A DNA stretch of 64,000 nt. It comes from Betaproteobacteria bacterium (GTDB taxonomy: Bacteria; Pseudomonadota; Gammaproteobacteria; Burkholderiales; Ga0077523). Below, in pieces: positions 17,548 to 26,494 of the stretch; the stretch's first letter is position 1, and every line of letters begins with the position of its first letter. A program made the position numbers and the translations under genes. The stretch spans positions 1-64,000 of the forward strand of contig WGLR01000026.1 of assembly GCA_016125475.1 (NCBI GenBank). The letters are read 5' to 3'. The notes under the pieces were generated by a model. It was not told where the DNA came from, ran no database searches, and worked only from the letters and a program-made list of their open reading frames with translations.

Positions 17548-17994
17548 TCAGTCCAGGGTGTCGGTCCAGGACACGCGCCGCACGGGCGACCGTACCGGCC
17601 GGTTCGCGAGTCGCTCGTCCGGACTTTCGATGACCGAGGCGATCACGGCAGTTGCGGAGGGCCCGCGGGCGAGCGTCGGCACGCCCTCGCTCACGCGGAC
17701 CGCGACGAGGTCGCCTCGATGCGTGATCAGGCCGTCACCGACGCGCGCGCTCATGCTGGTCCGGCCGTCACGAGTCGGCGCGCGCAGCGCAACGTTGACC
17801 CACGTGTCGCCCTGAATCCCGGAAGTTGTCAGGGACTTTTCCACCAGCACGCCGGGCCGTGCCTCCACGAACACACCCTCGACCCGCCCCATCACCTGCG
17901 TATCGGTCGGTGTACCGACCGTCGTGCAGCCCTGGGCTGCCAGGACCACCAGAACGCCTGCCACTCCCTCGAGAAACCTCACAGCGACCTCCAT
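17548..17994 (-). CDS. Putative lipoprotein, probable organelle or envelope trafficking unknown
   Basis: I do not recognise this family. The 148-aa product has a hydrophobic leader and a plausible lipobox (LAAQGCTT) with Cys at about residue 22, so it should be a lipoprotein. The mature part is beta-rich (VMGRVEGVFVEARPGVLV, WVNVALRAP, GDLVAVRVSEGV) and looks like a small barrel that may bind or scaffold; no catalytic motif is seen. It converges with dusA and is divergent from the CysB-like regulator gene, with about 200 bp between the two starts. A start a few codons downstream (GTG) is also possible. Confidence 0.6.
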   Translation of the reverse strand: MEVAVRFLEGVAGVLVVLAAQGCTTVGTPTDTQVMGRVEGVFVEARPGVLVEKSLTTSGIQGDTWVNVALRAPTRDGRTSMSARVGDGLITHRGDLVAVRVSEGVPTLARGPSATAVIASVIESPDERLANRPVRSPVRRVSWTDTLD

Positions 17995-18199
17995 GCATTG
18001 ACGGCGACCGGCCCGGACTGGGCCGGTCGCCCCGGGCTGTCGGCGCGACTCCCGGTGACGAGAGGCATAGCGGCAGAAACTCACATTTCTTTAGATTTTT
18101 GCAGTCAAGGGGTCGCCCGGCCCAAATTGGGGGCGTCAGCCGGAACGACGCCTGCGATAATCGCGGCGCCGCCGTCGGATCGGCGCCCCCATTTCATCC

Positions 18200-19120
18200 A
18201 TGAAACTTCAGCAATTCCGGACGATCGTCGAGGTTTCCCGACAGGGGCTGAACCTCTCCAAGGCCGCGCAGACGCTCCACACCTCGCAGCCCGCACTGAG
18301 CAAGCAGATCCTGCAGCTCGAGGAGGAACTCGGCGTCACGATCTTCGTCCGCAGCGGCAAGCGCTTCACGGGCGTCACACCGCCGGGACAGGAGGTCCTG
18401 GCGATTGCCGAGCGCATCCTCCTGGAGGCGCGCAGCCTCAAGGACGTCAGCGCGGAGTTTCACCGCGAGTCCACGGGCTCGCTCACGATCGCGACCACGC
18501 ACACGCAGGCCCGCTATGCGCTCCCGCAGACCGTGCGCCAGTTCATGCGCCGCTATCCCGAGGTGAGACTGTCCCTGCGCCAGGGAAGCCCGACGCAGAT
18601 CGCCGAGCAGGTCATTCACGGCCACGCGGACATCGCGATCGCCACGGAAGCCCTCGACCTCTACGATCCGCTCGCGATGCTTCCGTGCTACGAATGGAAC
18701 CGCTGCGTCGTCGTGCCACCCCGCCACCCGCTGCTCGAGATGAAGCGGATCTCGCTCGAGGCCGTCGCGAGACACCCGATCATCACCTACGACTTCGCGT
18801 TCACCGGCCGTTCGACCATGCAGCGGGCGTTCGAGTCGCGCGGCGTCAAGGCCGACGTGATCCTCACGGCGATCGATGCCGACGTCATCAAGACCTACGT
18901 CGAACTCGGTCTGGGGGTGGGCATCATCGCGAACATGGCGTTCGACCCCAGGCGCGACCGCTCCCTGCGCGCCATCGATGCCTCGCATCTCTTCGAGCCG
19001 AACGTGACCCGTATCGGCATCCGCCGCAACGGCTATCTGCGGGGCTTCACGTACGACTTCATCGAGATGTTCGCACCGCACCTCACGCGCGACGTCGTCG
19101 ACGCCGCGCTCGCCGCCTGA
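18200..19120 (+). CDS. cysB: LysR-type regulator of the CysB/Cbl group
   Basis: CysB-type regulators sense O-acetylserine/sulfate status and activate sulfur-assimilation or organosulfur genes. The 306-aa product has an N-terminal winged helix (MKLQQFRTIVEVSRQGLNLSKAA, then TSQPALSKQI) and a substrate domain with TTHTQARYALP, which is the CysB-type signature; QGSPTQIAEQV and LGLGVGIIANMA also fit. It is divergent from the 17548-17994 lipoprotein gene and 190 bp upstream of the Prx-Grx gene. Whether it is CysB or the paralogue Cbl cannot be settled by eye. Its location near sox, hpsN and metY supports a sulfur role. Confidence 0.88.
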   Translation: MKLQQFRTIVEVSRQGLNLSKAAQTLHTSQPALSKQILQLEEELGVTIFVRSGKRFTGVTPPGQEVLAIAERILLEARSLKDVSAEFHRESTGSLTIATTHTQARYALPQTVRQFMRRYPEVRLSLRQGSPTQIAEQVIHGHADIAIATEALDLYDPLAMLPCYEWNRCVVVPPRHPLLEMKRISLEAVARHPIITYDFAFTGRSTMQRAFESRGVKADVILTAIDADVIKTYVELGLGVGIIANMAFDPRRDRSLRAIDASHLFEPNVTRIGIRRNGYLRGFTYDFIEMFAPHLTRDVVDAALAA

Positions 19121-19167
19121 CCTGATCCCTGCCCGCGGCACCCGGAGCTCCGTCCACCCTTCGCCTC

Positions 19168-19188
19168 CCGATCGGAAAAATCGATCGG
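19168..19188. promoter_or_regulatory. 21-bp inverted repeat upstream of the Prx-Grx gene (candidate operator)
   Basis: CCGATCG-GAAAAAT-CGATCGG: 7-bp perfect arms around a 7-bp AT-rich spacer, about 125 bp before the Prx-Grx start and about 50 bp after the CysB-like gene. Its dyad symmetry fits a dimeric regulator site. LysR and OxyR sites usually contain T-N11-A; here the arms and spacer differ, so the cognate protein is unknown. Confidence 0.4.
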
Positions 19189-19313
19189 ACGGAACGATTT
19201 ATTGCGTTGGCCACCGAACACACATACGCGTAACTTCCATTCCATCGGCGCGACGCGACGAACACGTCCACGTGTCGCGAATGTCACGAAACCAGCGCAA
19301 GGAGAAGTGAATC

Positions 19314-20060
19314 ATGACCCAGACCCTCGAGAATCGCGAAGGCAAGCGGATCCCCGACGCCACGTTCCGCGTCCGCGAGAACAACGAATGGAAGACCATC
19401 ACGTCCGCAGATCTGTTCAACGGCAGGACGGTTGTCGTCTTCTCGCTGCCGGGTGCATTCACGCCGACGTGCTCGTCGACGCACCTGCCACGCTACAACG
19501 AGCTCGCCCCCGCGTTCCGCGCGAACGGGGTCGACGCGATCCTCTGCGTCTCCGTCAACGACACCTTCGTGATGAACGAATGGGCGAAGGACCAGGAGGC
19601 CGACAACGTCACGCTGATTCCGGACGGAAACGGCGAGTTCACGGACGGCATGGGGATGCTCGTCGACAAGACGGACCTGGGATTCGGCAAGCGCTCCTGG
19701 CGGTACTCGATGCTCGTGAAGAACGGCGTCATCGAGAAGATGTTCATCGAGCCGCAGAAGCCCGGTGACCCGTTCGAGGTGTCGGACGCCGACACGATGC
19801 TCGCGTACATCAACCCGAACGCGAAGAAGCCCGACCAGGTCGCCATCCTGACCCGGGAAGGCTGCGGTTACTGCGCGAAGGCCAAGGAACTGCTTGCGAA
19901 ACTCGGCTACGACTACGCCGAGGTCCCGTTGCCTCACACGGTTCGCAGTCGCGTCCTCGGCGCGGTCGCAAACGCCCAGACCGTGCCGCAGATCTACATC
20001 AACGGAGAACACATCGGCGGGCTGGAAGCCCTCGAGGCCCGGGCAGAGCGGGCCGCCTGA
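19314..20060 (+). CDS. Peroxiredoxin-5/glutaredoxin fusion protein
   Basis: Reduces hydrogen peroxide and alkyl hydroperoxides; the fused glutaredoxin recycles the peroxiredoxin with glutathione. The 248-aa product has the Prx5 active site [14 protein letters not shown] (peroxidatic Cys in PTCS) within residues 1-160. This is followed by a glutaredoxin domain with the CGYC motif at about residue 184 and [14 protein letters not shown]. The start at 19314 follows AAGGAG. A disulfide reductase gene follows 90 bp downstream across a long hairpin. The domain order and length match hybrids known from Haemophilus and others. Confidence 0.95.
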   Translation: MTQTLENREGKRIPDATFRVRENNEWKTITSADLFNGRTVVVFSLPGAFTPTCSSTHLPRYNELAPAFRANGVDAILCVSVNDTFVMNEWAKDQEADNVTLIPDGNGEFTDGMGMLVDKTDLGFGKRSWRYSMLVKNGVIEKMFIEPQKPGDPFEVSDADTMLAYINPNAKKPDQVAILTREGCGYCAKAKELLAKLGYDYAEVPLPHTVRSRVLGAVANAQTVPQIYINGEHIGGLEALEARAERAA

Positions 20061-20083
20061 GGCAGCGCAGAAGTCCGCAAGGA

Positions 20084-20112
20084 AACCCGGCACCGCGGCG
20101 CGGTGTCGGGTT
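20084..20112 (+). terminator. Long hairpin between Prx-Grx and reductase genes
   Basis: AACCCGGCACCG and CGGTGTCGGGTT form a 12-bp stem (one G-U pair) with a 5-nt loop in the 90-bp gap. There is no T tract, so it is more likely an mRNA-stabilising or attenuating structure than a strong terminator. Confidence 0.5.
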
Positions 20113-20150
20113 GCCTTCGCTGGAGCGACCATCACCGGCCAGGAAGCCCC

Positions 20151-21566
20151 ATGAAGCAGATCACCACGGAGGTTGCCGTGATCGGCGCAGGCACTGCGGG
20201 ACTGGCGGCCCACCATGCGGCGGTCGCGGCCGGCAGTGACGCCGTACTCGTGGAGGCAGGCCCCTTCGGGACGACCTGTGCACGGGTGGGATGCATGCCG
20301 AGCAAGCTGCTGGTCGCTGCCGCCGAAGCCGTGCACGCCACGGGCCGGCTCGGGACGTTCGGCATCGACCTGCCGGGCACGCCCGTCGTCGACGGTCCCG
20401 CCGTCATGGCTCGTGTCAGACGCGAGCGCGACCGTTTCGTGAGCTTCGTGATCTCCGGTGTGGACGACATCCCCGCGAGGCAGCGGATCGTCGGCACCGC
20501 CCGGTTCCTGGACGATCACACCCTGGAACTGGATGGCGACCGCCGCGTCCGTTTCCGGTCGGCCGTGATCGCCACGGGGTCGTCACCGACGGTGCTGCCC
20601 TTTCTGAAGGCGGCGGGCGATCGCCTGATCGTGAACGACGATGTTTTCGCGTGGACGGATCTTCCGGGGTCCGTCGCGGTGTTCGGTCCGGGCGTGATCG
20701 GCCTGGAACTCGGTCAGGCGCTGCATCGACTGGGCGTTCGGGTCACCCTGTTCGGAAAGGGCGGGTTCGTGGGTCCGATCACCGACCCCGAGGTGCTCGA
20801 TTACGCGTACCGCACTTTCGCGTCCGAATTCCCGCTTCATCCGGATGCCGACGTACGCGCATTGGAGCGAACCGACGCAGGCGTGCGCATCGATCACGCA
20901 GCCGCCGACGGCGCCCCGTGCTCGCTCACGGTGGACCACGTCATCGCCGCGACGGGCCGCACGCCGAACCTGCACCGGCTGAAACTCCGGAACACGTCGC
21001 TCGCGCTCGACCACCGTGGCATCCCGTTGTTCGATCGCGAAACGCTGCGGTGCGGCCACAGCAACATCTTCATTGCGGGGGACGTCAACGACGACCTCCC
21101 CCTGCTGCACGAAGCCGCCGACGAAGGCCGCATCGCCGGAGACAATGCCGCGCGCTTCCCGCAGTCCACCGGAGTATCCCGTCGGGCACCGCTCAACGTC
21201 GTCTTCTCCGACCCCCAGATCGCGATCGTCGGCCGGGGATTCGCCGATCTAGACCCGGGTCGGACGGTGCGCGGCCGAGTGTCGTTCGAGGACCAGGGAC
21301 GTGCGCGGATGATCCTGCGAAACCGTGGCCTGCTGCACCTCTATGTCGACGCGGACACCCGCCGCTTCGCGGGACTGGAGATGATCGGCCCGGATGCGGA
21401 GCACCTCGCGCATCTCGCGGCCTGGGCCCTTCAGGCGGGACTCACCGTGGACGACATGCTCGCGATGCCGTTCTATCACCCTGTCGTCGAAGAGGGCCTG
21501 CGCACCGCACTGCGCGATGCGCGCGAACAACTCGACGGCCCCCCGCGAGTCAGACCCGCTGCCTGA
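20151..21566 (+). CDS. Dihydrolipoamide dehydrogenase-like FAD disulfide reductase
   Basis: A 471-aa class I flavoprotein disulfide reductase. It has the FAD motif VIGAGTAGLAA, the redox-active Cys pair in TTCARVGCMPSK, the NAD-binding GPGVIGLELGQ, the second FAD motif NIFIAGDVND and the C-terminal His-Glu pair (FYHPVVEEGL) of the dimer partner. This is a divergent Lpd group, not the one encoded with 2-oxoacid dehydrogenases, as no such genes are near. Placement directly after Prx-Grx suggests that it supplies electrons to that peroxidase or regenerates a small thiol. This is inference from context. Confidence 0.88.
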   Translation: MKQITTEVAVIGAGTAGLAAHHAAVAAGSDAVLVEAGPFGTTCARVGCMPSKLLVAAAEAVHATGRLGTFGIDLPGTPVVDGPAVMARVRRERDRFVSFVISGVDDIPARQRIVGTARFLDDHTLELDGDRRVRFRSAVIATGSSPTVLPFLKAAGDRLIVNDDVFAWTDLPGSVAVFGPGVIGLELGQALHRLGVRVTLFGKGGFVGPITDPEVLDYAYRTFASEFPLHPDADVRALERTDAGVRIDHAAADGAPCSLTVDHVIAATGRTPNLHRLKLRNTSLALDHRGIPLFDRETLRCGHSNIFIAGDVNDDLPLLHEAADEGRIAGDNAARFPQSTGVSRRAPLNVVFSDPQIAIVGRGFADLDPGRTVRGRVSFEDQGRARMILRNRGLLHLYVDADTRRFAGLEMIGPDAEHLAHLAAWALQAGLTVDDMLAMPFYHPVVEEGLRTALRDAREQLDGPPRVRPAA

Positions 21567-21674
21567 CGGACGACGTCGGCGGCTTCACCGTGGCGAGGAA
21601 AGGCCTGGTACGTCGAAGCGCACCGGACCGGGTCACGCCCACACCTTCGCGGCGCACGTGACCCGGGATACCCG

Positions 21675-22970
21675 TCAGCGGTGCCCGGACGCCTTGAGAT
21701 GACCGTAGCGGGCGACACGGATGTCCGCCTGGGCCTTGTGTCCCGCGAAACCTTCGATGGCACACAGGCGCGAGCAGTACTCCCCGATCATCGCGGACGC
21801 TTCAGGCTTCACCTTCTGGTACGTGCACGTCTTGATGAACTTGCCGACCCAGAGCCCGCCCGTGTACCGCGCGGCCTTGCGCGTGGGCAGGGTGTGATTC
21901 GTGCCGATGACCTTGTCGCCGTAGCTCACGTTCGTCTCCGGACCGAGGAACAGGGCGCCGTAGTTCGTCATGCGGTTCAGGAAGTAGTCCGGATCCTTCG
22001 TCATGACCTGCACGTGCTCGGACGCGATCCGGTCGGCCTCGGCGACCATCTCGTCGTAGGTGTCGCAGACGATGACCTGTCCGTAGTCCTTCCAGGCCTG
22101 CCCGGCCACGGCCGCGGTCGGCAGCACCTTCAGCTGGCGCTCGATCTCGCGCATCGTGTCCAGCGCGAGCTGCTCGGAGTTCGTGAGCAGGATCGCCGGT
22201 GAATTGGGGCCGTGTTCGGCCTGTCCGAGCAGATCGGTCGCGCAGATCTCGCCGTCGACCGTTTCGTCGGCGATGACGAGCGTCTCGGTGGGCCCCGCGA
22301 ACAGATCGATGCCGACACGGCCGGCCAGCTGCCGCTTGGCCTCGGCCACGAAGGCATTGCCAGGACCGGCCACCATGTCGGTGGCCCGGATCGTCTCGGT
22401 TCCGATCGCCATGGCCGCGATGGCCTGCACCCCGCCCAGCACGTAGATCTCGTCCGCGCCCGCGAGGTGCATCGCGGTCACGATCGCCGGCGCGGGCTTG
22501 CCCTGGAACGGCGGCGCACACGCGATCACGCGCGGGACGCCCGCGACCTTCGCGGTGAGGATGGTCATGTGCGCGGACGCGACGAGCGGATATTTCCCGC
22601 CGGGCACGTAGCAGCCCACGCTGTTCACCGGAATGTTCCGGTGGCCGAGAATGACGCCGGGCAGCGTCTCGACCTCGACGTCGCGCAGGGAGTCCTTCTG
22701 GATCTGCGCGAAGTTGCGGATCTGCGTCTGCGCGAAGCGGATGTCCTCGACGTCGCGCTCGGGCAGGGAGCGCACGCACGCCGCGATCTCGTCCTCCGAC
22801 AGACGGAAACTCGGCGGCGACCACTTGTCGAACTTCTCCGAGAGCTCGCGGACCGCCGCGTCCCCGCGCTTTTCGACGTCGGCGAGGATGCCTTCGACGG
22901 TCGCCCGCACCTTGGTCTGCTCGGCCGCGTCGTCGGCGGCGCTGATTCCCTGCTTCAAAAACCTGATCAT
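21675..22970 (-). CDS. hpsN: HisD-family dehydrogenase, likely sulfopropanediol 3-dehydrogenase
   Basis: HpsN oxidises 2,3-dihydroxypropane-1-sulfonate to sulfolactate with NAD. The 431-aa product is a full-length histidinol-dehydrogenase homologue. The HisD zinc/active-site motifs are kept: [17 protein letters not shown] (Gln and His ligands), [11 protein letters not shown] (catalytic Glu-His) and the final EGFAGH. It begins MIRFLKQG and has the [21 protein letters not shown] segment, which to my memory is typical of HpsN-type proteins rather than true HisD. There are no his genes around it. hpsO/hpsP partners are not visible, so the assignment is probable, not certain. Confidence 0.75.
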   Translation of the reverse strand: MIRFLKQGISAADDAAEQTKVRATVEGILADVEKRGDAAVRELSEKFDKWSPPSFRLSEDEIAACVRSLPERDVEDIRFAQTQIRNFAQIQKDSLRDVEVETLPGVILGHRNIPVNSVGCYVPGGKYPLVASAHMTILTAKVAGVPRVIACAPPFQGKPAPAIVTAMHLAGADEIYVLGGVQAIAAMAIGTETIRATDMVAGPGNAFVAEAKRQLAGRVGIDLFAGPTETLVIADETVDGEICATDLLGQAEHGPNSPAILLTNSEQLALDTMREIERQLKVLPTAAVAGQAWKDYGQVIVCDTYDEMVAEADRIASEHVQVMTKDPDYFLNRMTNYGALFLGPETNVSYGDKVIGTNHTLPTRKAARYTGGLWVGKFIKTCTYQKVKPEASAMIGEYCSRLCAIEGFAGHKAQADIRVARYGHLKASGHR

Positions 22971-22992
22971 GAGTGGGTTCCTCGGTCCTTCG

Positions 22993-23475
22993 CTATGGCG
23001 TGATCTTGCTGAGCGGATGGAAAGCCGCACGCCCGGCTTCGCGTCCCGCGTTCCGGATCGTCACCGTCACCTGCATGCGCGGATCGAGAATGAAGCTCCC
23101 GCGTCCCGCGAGCAGGTTCACGCCCGCCGGGCGCAGCGGGACATCGACCCTGTCCGCTCCCGAGACGACGAATGCGGAGCCCCCGAGGCCCCGGGTCTCG
23201 ACGGGGACGGCGGCACCCGAGCGGTCGGTGACGTACACGAGCAGCGCATTATCGTTCACGACGAGTTCGAGGTGGTAGGCCCCGCTCGCGGAGACTTCGC
23301 CGCCGTGCGGAGATCTGTAGGCCGCGCGGACGAAGTCTCCGTTGGCGGAGACCGTCGTTGCGCAAAGCGAAAGCAGACAGACGGCACGAACGATCATTCG
23401 TCCGGTCCCGGACGCCAGGCGGGTCACGCGGTGGCGGAGTGCCGGGAAGCGTGCAGTGCAACGGTGCGTCGTCAT
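22993..23475 (-). CDS. Secreted protein of unknown function
   Basis: A 160-aa product whose first 45 residues give an Arg-rich leader and a hydrophobic signal ([22 protein letters not shown]), so the protein should be periplasmic. The true start could be the internal Met at residue 27. The remainder is beta-rich ([49 protein letters not shown]) and resembles an immunoglobulin-like fold of small periplasmic proteins often seen near metal efflux genes; I cannot name the family. It precedes hpsN on the same strand by 22 bp, so it is probably cotranscribed with it. Confidence 0.65.
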   Translation of the reverse strand: MTTHRCTARFPALRHRVTRLASGTGRMIVRAVCLLSLCATTVSANGDFVRAAYRSPHGGEVSASGAYHLELVVNDNALLVYVTDRSGAAVPVETRGLGGSAFVVSGADRVDVPLRPAGVNLLAGRGSFILDPRMQVTVTIRNAGREAGRAAFHPLSKITP

Positions 23476-23646
23476 GGTGTTCTCCCTGGGGCCTTTGCAG
23501 AGCGGGGGCGGCGCTGCCGGGTCGATGTCCGTCAGCACGCCCGCTCAGTATCGGGAGCACCTGCGACGGCACACCGGGAGAACTTGACCCGGAAGAATTC
23601 CACCCGGGGGTACATTCACAGAATGGTCGGCAGCTCGGGAGAATCG

Positions 23647-25113
23647 TCAGCCGCCGCACCAGAGCGCTGAATTGCGGTTCTCGGCACTCGCCCCGGCGAG
23701 CAGCGGATGACAGTGCAAGGATTCCTGTCTGCCCGTGATGAGGCGGACGAGTTGCCGCGCGCGCTCGAGTTCGGCACACGGAAAGGGCGACCGGCTGAGC
23801 GCTTCCAGCAAGGGCAGGATGGACTCGCCGGCATAACAGGCGGCGATGTGCGGAACCCGGACCATCGCTTCACGCACGGCCGCCGTGAGCCAGTCCGCCG
23901 CCAGGTTCGTCGAGTCCAGGTGGTCGAATCGCGAGATCGGCGCGAGGAAGGGCTCCCGCAGGTCCGGCCAGACGCCTTCCTCGGCGTGGGGTCTCAGGCC
24001 ATCGAGTGCGCTGACCGCCTCCTGTCGATACCCGGCTTCGGTGGCGATCCGTACGTGCGTGAGAGCCCGCTCCGGTCGCGGCTGCTCCGACGAGGCATCG
24101 CGCACGAACGACAGCGCATCGAGAAGTCCCGCGGCGCGCTCGTCGGGTCGCGGACACGCCATGGCTGCCGCGTAACGGTCGAGCGCACGGAAGTGATCGC
24201 GGATGCCGGCGCCCCCGAGAAGACCGGGCCCGCCACGCCAGCGCCCCAGGAACCCGCGACTTCCCGGAAGCGTGCGAAGGCGGGCGATTCCGGCTCCCGC
24301 CGTCGCCGGGGTCGCTCCGCCTCGCACGCGTGCGTCCAGCACGCCCCGCTCGGCAGCCTCGCGCACGGTTTCGGGCGCCAGCGCAAAGATGTTGATGAGA
24401 AAGCTGTCCGGCGTGGCCGCGTGGTCGAAGGGGACGAGCGCACCGGCGCCTGGCACGAGACGGAAGAGTTCGAAGCCCATGGACCGAAGATGCTCCGCCG
24501 CCGCGAACTCGAACGCGTCCCCCGCGCGAACCTCGAACATCACCGCGGGACGAAGATCGCGCAGGACCCGTTCCGCGCCATTCAGCACGTCGAGTTCGCG
24601 CCCCTCGGCATCAACCTTCAGGAATGCAAGCCGATCCCAGCCGAGACGCGACGCCTCCTCGTCCAGTGTCACCATGGGCACCCGGATCGCACTCGCCTGC
24701 CGGGAAGCGTCCGCCGGTGCATCGAGGCTGTTCAGCTCCGTGTCGTCACCGACGAAGAACGAGGCCTCGCCTGCCCTGGCGGAGACCGCTGCACGCACGA
24801 CCGTCAGCCGGGACAGTCCGTTGTCCCGGGCCGAGGCCTCGAGCAGTGCTGCCGTATCGGGTGTCGGCTCGTAGGCGTGGAGGGCGCCCGACATTCCGAT
24901 CGCACGTGCGATCGACAGCGCGTAGACACCCAGATTGGCGCCCACGTCCACGACGACGTCGCCAGGACGGACGTAGGCGCGCGCGAACGCGAACTCCGCC
25001 TCGAACCAGCGCTCCTGCTCGAGCAGCACGGCCGTCGATATCGAGAGCCGCCGTGGCACGCGAACCGCGACGTCGCCCTCGATCGCAATGCAATAGGATT
25101 CGTCGATCGACAC
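23647..25113 (-). CDS. FkbM-family methyltransferase with long C-terminal extension
   Basis: SAM-dependent O-methyltransferase, 488 aa. The SAM motif VVVDVGANLGVYALSIA, YEPTPDTAALLEA and the FkbM-typical FLKVDAEGRELDVLNGAERVL are present in residues 60-190. The C-terminal half (about residues 270-488) is helical and unrelated to the methyltransferase core as far as I can see. It has no catalytic motif I recognise and may be a binding or scaffold part. Start: GTG at 25113 with a perfect GGAGGACCT ribosome-binding site, which overrides upstream possibilities. No glycan cluster surrounds it, so the substrate is unknown. Confidence 0.85.
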   Translation of the reverse strand: MSIDESYCIAIEGDVAVRVPRRLSISTAVLLEQERWFEAEFAFARAYVRPGDVVVDVGANLGVYALSIARAIGMSGALHAYEPTPDTAALLEASARDNGLSRLTVVRAAVSARAGEASFFVGDDTELNSLDAPADASRQASAIRVPMVTLDEEASRLGWDRLAFLKVDAEGRELDVLNGAERVLRDLRPAVMFEVRAGDAFEFAAAEHLRSMGFELFRLVPGAGALVPFDHAATPDSFLINIFALAPETVREAAERGVLDARVRGGATPATAGAGIARLRTLPGSRGFLGRWRGGPGLLGGAGIRDHFRALDRYAAAMACPRPDERAAGLLDALSFVRDASSEQPRPERALTHVRIATEAGYRQEAVSALDGLRPHAEEGVWPDLREPFLAPISRFDHLDSTNLAADWLTAAVREAMVRVPHIAACYAGESILPLLEALSRSPFPCAELERARQLVRLITGRQESLHCHPLLAGASAENRNSALWCGG

Positions 25114-25301
25114 AGGTCCTCCGAATCGTGTGTCAGGCAACTGCCGCGGACTGCCCCCGGGGCCTGGAAATCGTGGAACCCATCCGTGGAACACATCGGG
25201 CGACCGAGTCGATCTTACCAGTGCAGCCCCGCGCGAAAGCCCTCGACGGACGCACCGCCGCGACCGGACGGCGACGCGACGCCGCGTGCCCGAGCCGTTC
25301 G

Positions 25302-25895
25302 TCAGGGCGGGGGCCCGCTCCCGGTCCGATCCGCCCGGACGGTCTGCCGTGTGCGGGAGACGGCCGTCGTGTCGAACCCCTGCCGGGCCGCGGTGGCCAG
25401 TATCGCGTCGTATGTCGCGTCGTCCATCGTGGGAGAGCGGCTCAGGACCCACAGGTACTCCCGGTCGGGTGTGCCCACGAGCGACCAGGAATAGTCGGGT
25501 CCGAGTGCGATGATCCAGTAGTCCCCCCAGGTGAACGGCAGCCAGCGCAGCGCGCGCGGCACGAAGGACACCTCGAGCTTCGCGGCAGGGCCGTCCGGCC
25601 GGGCACGGCGGGCCACACCGTCGACGCTCTCCCGCTCGCCGTCCTTCAGCCGGCACGAATTGACGACCCCGACCTTGCCGTCGGGCGTCAGGGAATAGTC
25701 CGCCGTGACGTCCCCCACGCACTGCTTCTGGAAGAAATTGGGAAGACGTGCGATCTCGTACCACCTGCCCTCGTATCGCTGGAGATCGACGTGGGGCACG
25801 ACCGACAGCGGTGCCGGCGACGCCGCGCGCGCCACGGCACTCACGAACAGGAGGAGACATGCCCCCGACAGACTGCGCAAGATCCTTCCGTGCAT
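25302..25895 (-). CDS. blc: Bacterial lipocalin (Blc-like)
   Basis: Envelope lipocalin binding lipids or lysophospholipids. The 197-aa product has a signal peptide (MHGRILRSLSGACLLLF...ARA) and the diagnostic GRWYEIARLPNFFQKQC, then DYSLTPDGKVGVVNSC, WGDYWIIALGPDYSWSLVGTP and REYLWVLSRSP, which give the eight-stranded barrel pattern. Unlike E. coli Blc there is no clear lipobox, so the mature protein is probably soluble in the periplasm. Start at 25895 behind GGAGAGGAATG. Confidence 0.92.
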   Translation of the reverse strand: MHGRILRSLSGACLLLFVSAVARAASPAPLSVVPHVDLQRYEGRWYEIARLPNFFQKQCVGDVTADYSLTPDGKVGVVNSCRLKDGERESVDGVARRARPDGPAAKLEVSFVPRALRWLPFTWGDYWIIALGPDYSWSLVGTPDREYLWVLSRSPTMDDATYDAILATAARQGFDTTAVSRTRQTVRADRTGSGPPP

Positions 25896-26086
25896 TCCTC
25901 TCCGACTCCAGACCCGATCCGATGATCCATGGACCGGCAAGCTGCCCGCGGGTTCGCACCTCGAGGCGTGCGCCATCGGCGGGACCGGCGCACGGCAATG
26001 CGCGCGTGCCACGCGCTCAACCCGGAGCGGGTCCGGCCGATAAGCCCATTCGCGGGACGTCCCGTACCCACGAATGGAGAAAGGTC

Positions 26087-26437
26087 ATGAATTTCGACGA
26101 AGCCATTGCCGCGCACACCAAATGGAAAGTGCGTCTTCGCACGTTCATCGACGGCACGGGGGAGAAGCTCGAAGCCTCCAAGGTCGCGGTGGACAACCAG
26201 TGCGACCTCGGCAGGTGGATCTACGGCGATGGCGCGAAGTACAGGAGCCTGGACGCGTACGAGAAGCTGCGCGCGTCACATGCGAAGTTCCACAAGTGCG
26301 CCGCCCAGGTGGTGACGCACGCGGCATCCGGCAACAGGAATCAGGCGGAGAGCCTGATCGGCAACGGCGGCGAATTCAGCAAGCTCTCGCAGGAGACGAT
26401 CGGCGCGATCATGCAGATGCGCAAGACGGCCGGCTGA
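26087..26437 (+). CDS. Free-standing CZB (chemoreceptor zinc-binding) domain protein
   Basis: A 116-aa cytoplasmic protein that is just a CZB domain. The zinc-ligand pattern is present: His at residue 10 in AHTKWK, Cys in CDLGRWIYG, and His residues in ASHAKFHKCAA. In other proteins this domain ends chemoreceptors or diguanylate cyclases and senses zinc or hypochlorous acid through the Cys. Start at 26087 with GGAGAAAGG. There are no chemotaxis genes around, so it must act in trans or as a stand-alone zinc-binding protein. Confidence 0.85.
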   Translation: MNFDEAIAAHTKWKVRLRTFIDGTGEKLEASKVAVDNQCDLGRWIYGDGAKYRSLDAYEKLRASHAKFHKCAAQVVTHAASGNRNQAESLIGNGGEFSKLSQETIGAIMQMRKTAG

Positions 26438-26456
26438 CGGACACGCGCCACGCGTC

Positions 26457-26476
26457 GGGCGGGGCTGCCCCCGCCC
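26457..26476. terminator. Hairpin between convergent CZB and SDR genes
   Basis: GGGCGGGG-CTGC-CCCCGCCC, 8-bp perfect stem with a 4-nt loop, between stops at 26437 and 26495. There is no T tract on either side; it probably serves as a bidirectional terminator. Confidence 0.6.
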
Positions 26477-26494
26477 TGGACGGTCGCGGGATCC

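Noticed and set aside
21675-22970. True histidinol dehydrogenase (HisD)
   Set aside because: No his genes nearby, and the N-terminal and [13 protein letters not shown] segments fit HpsN-type better; not fully excluded.
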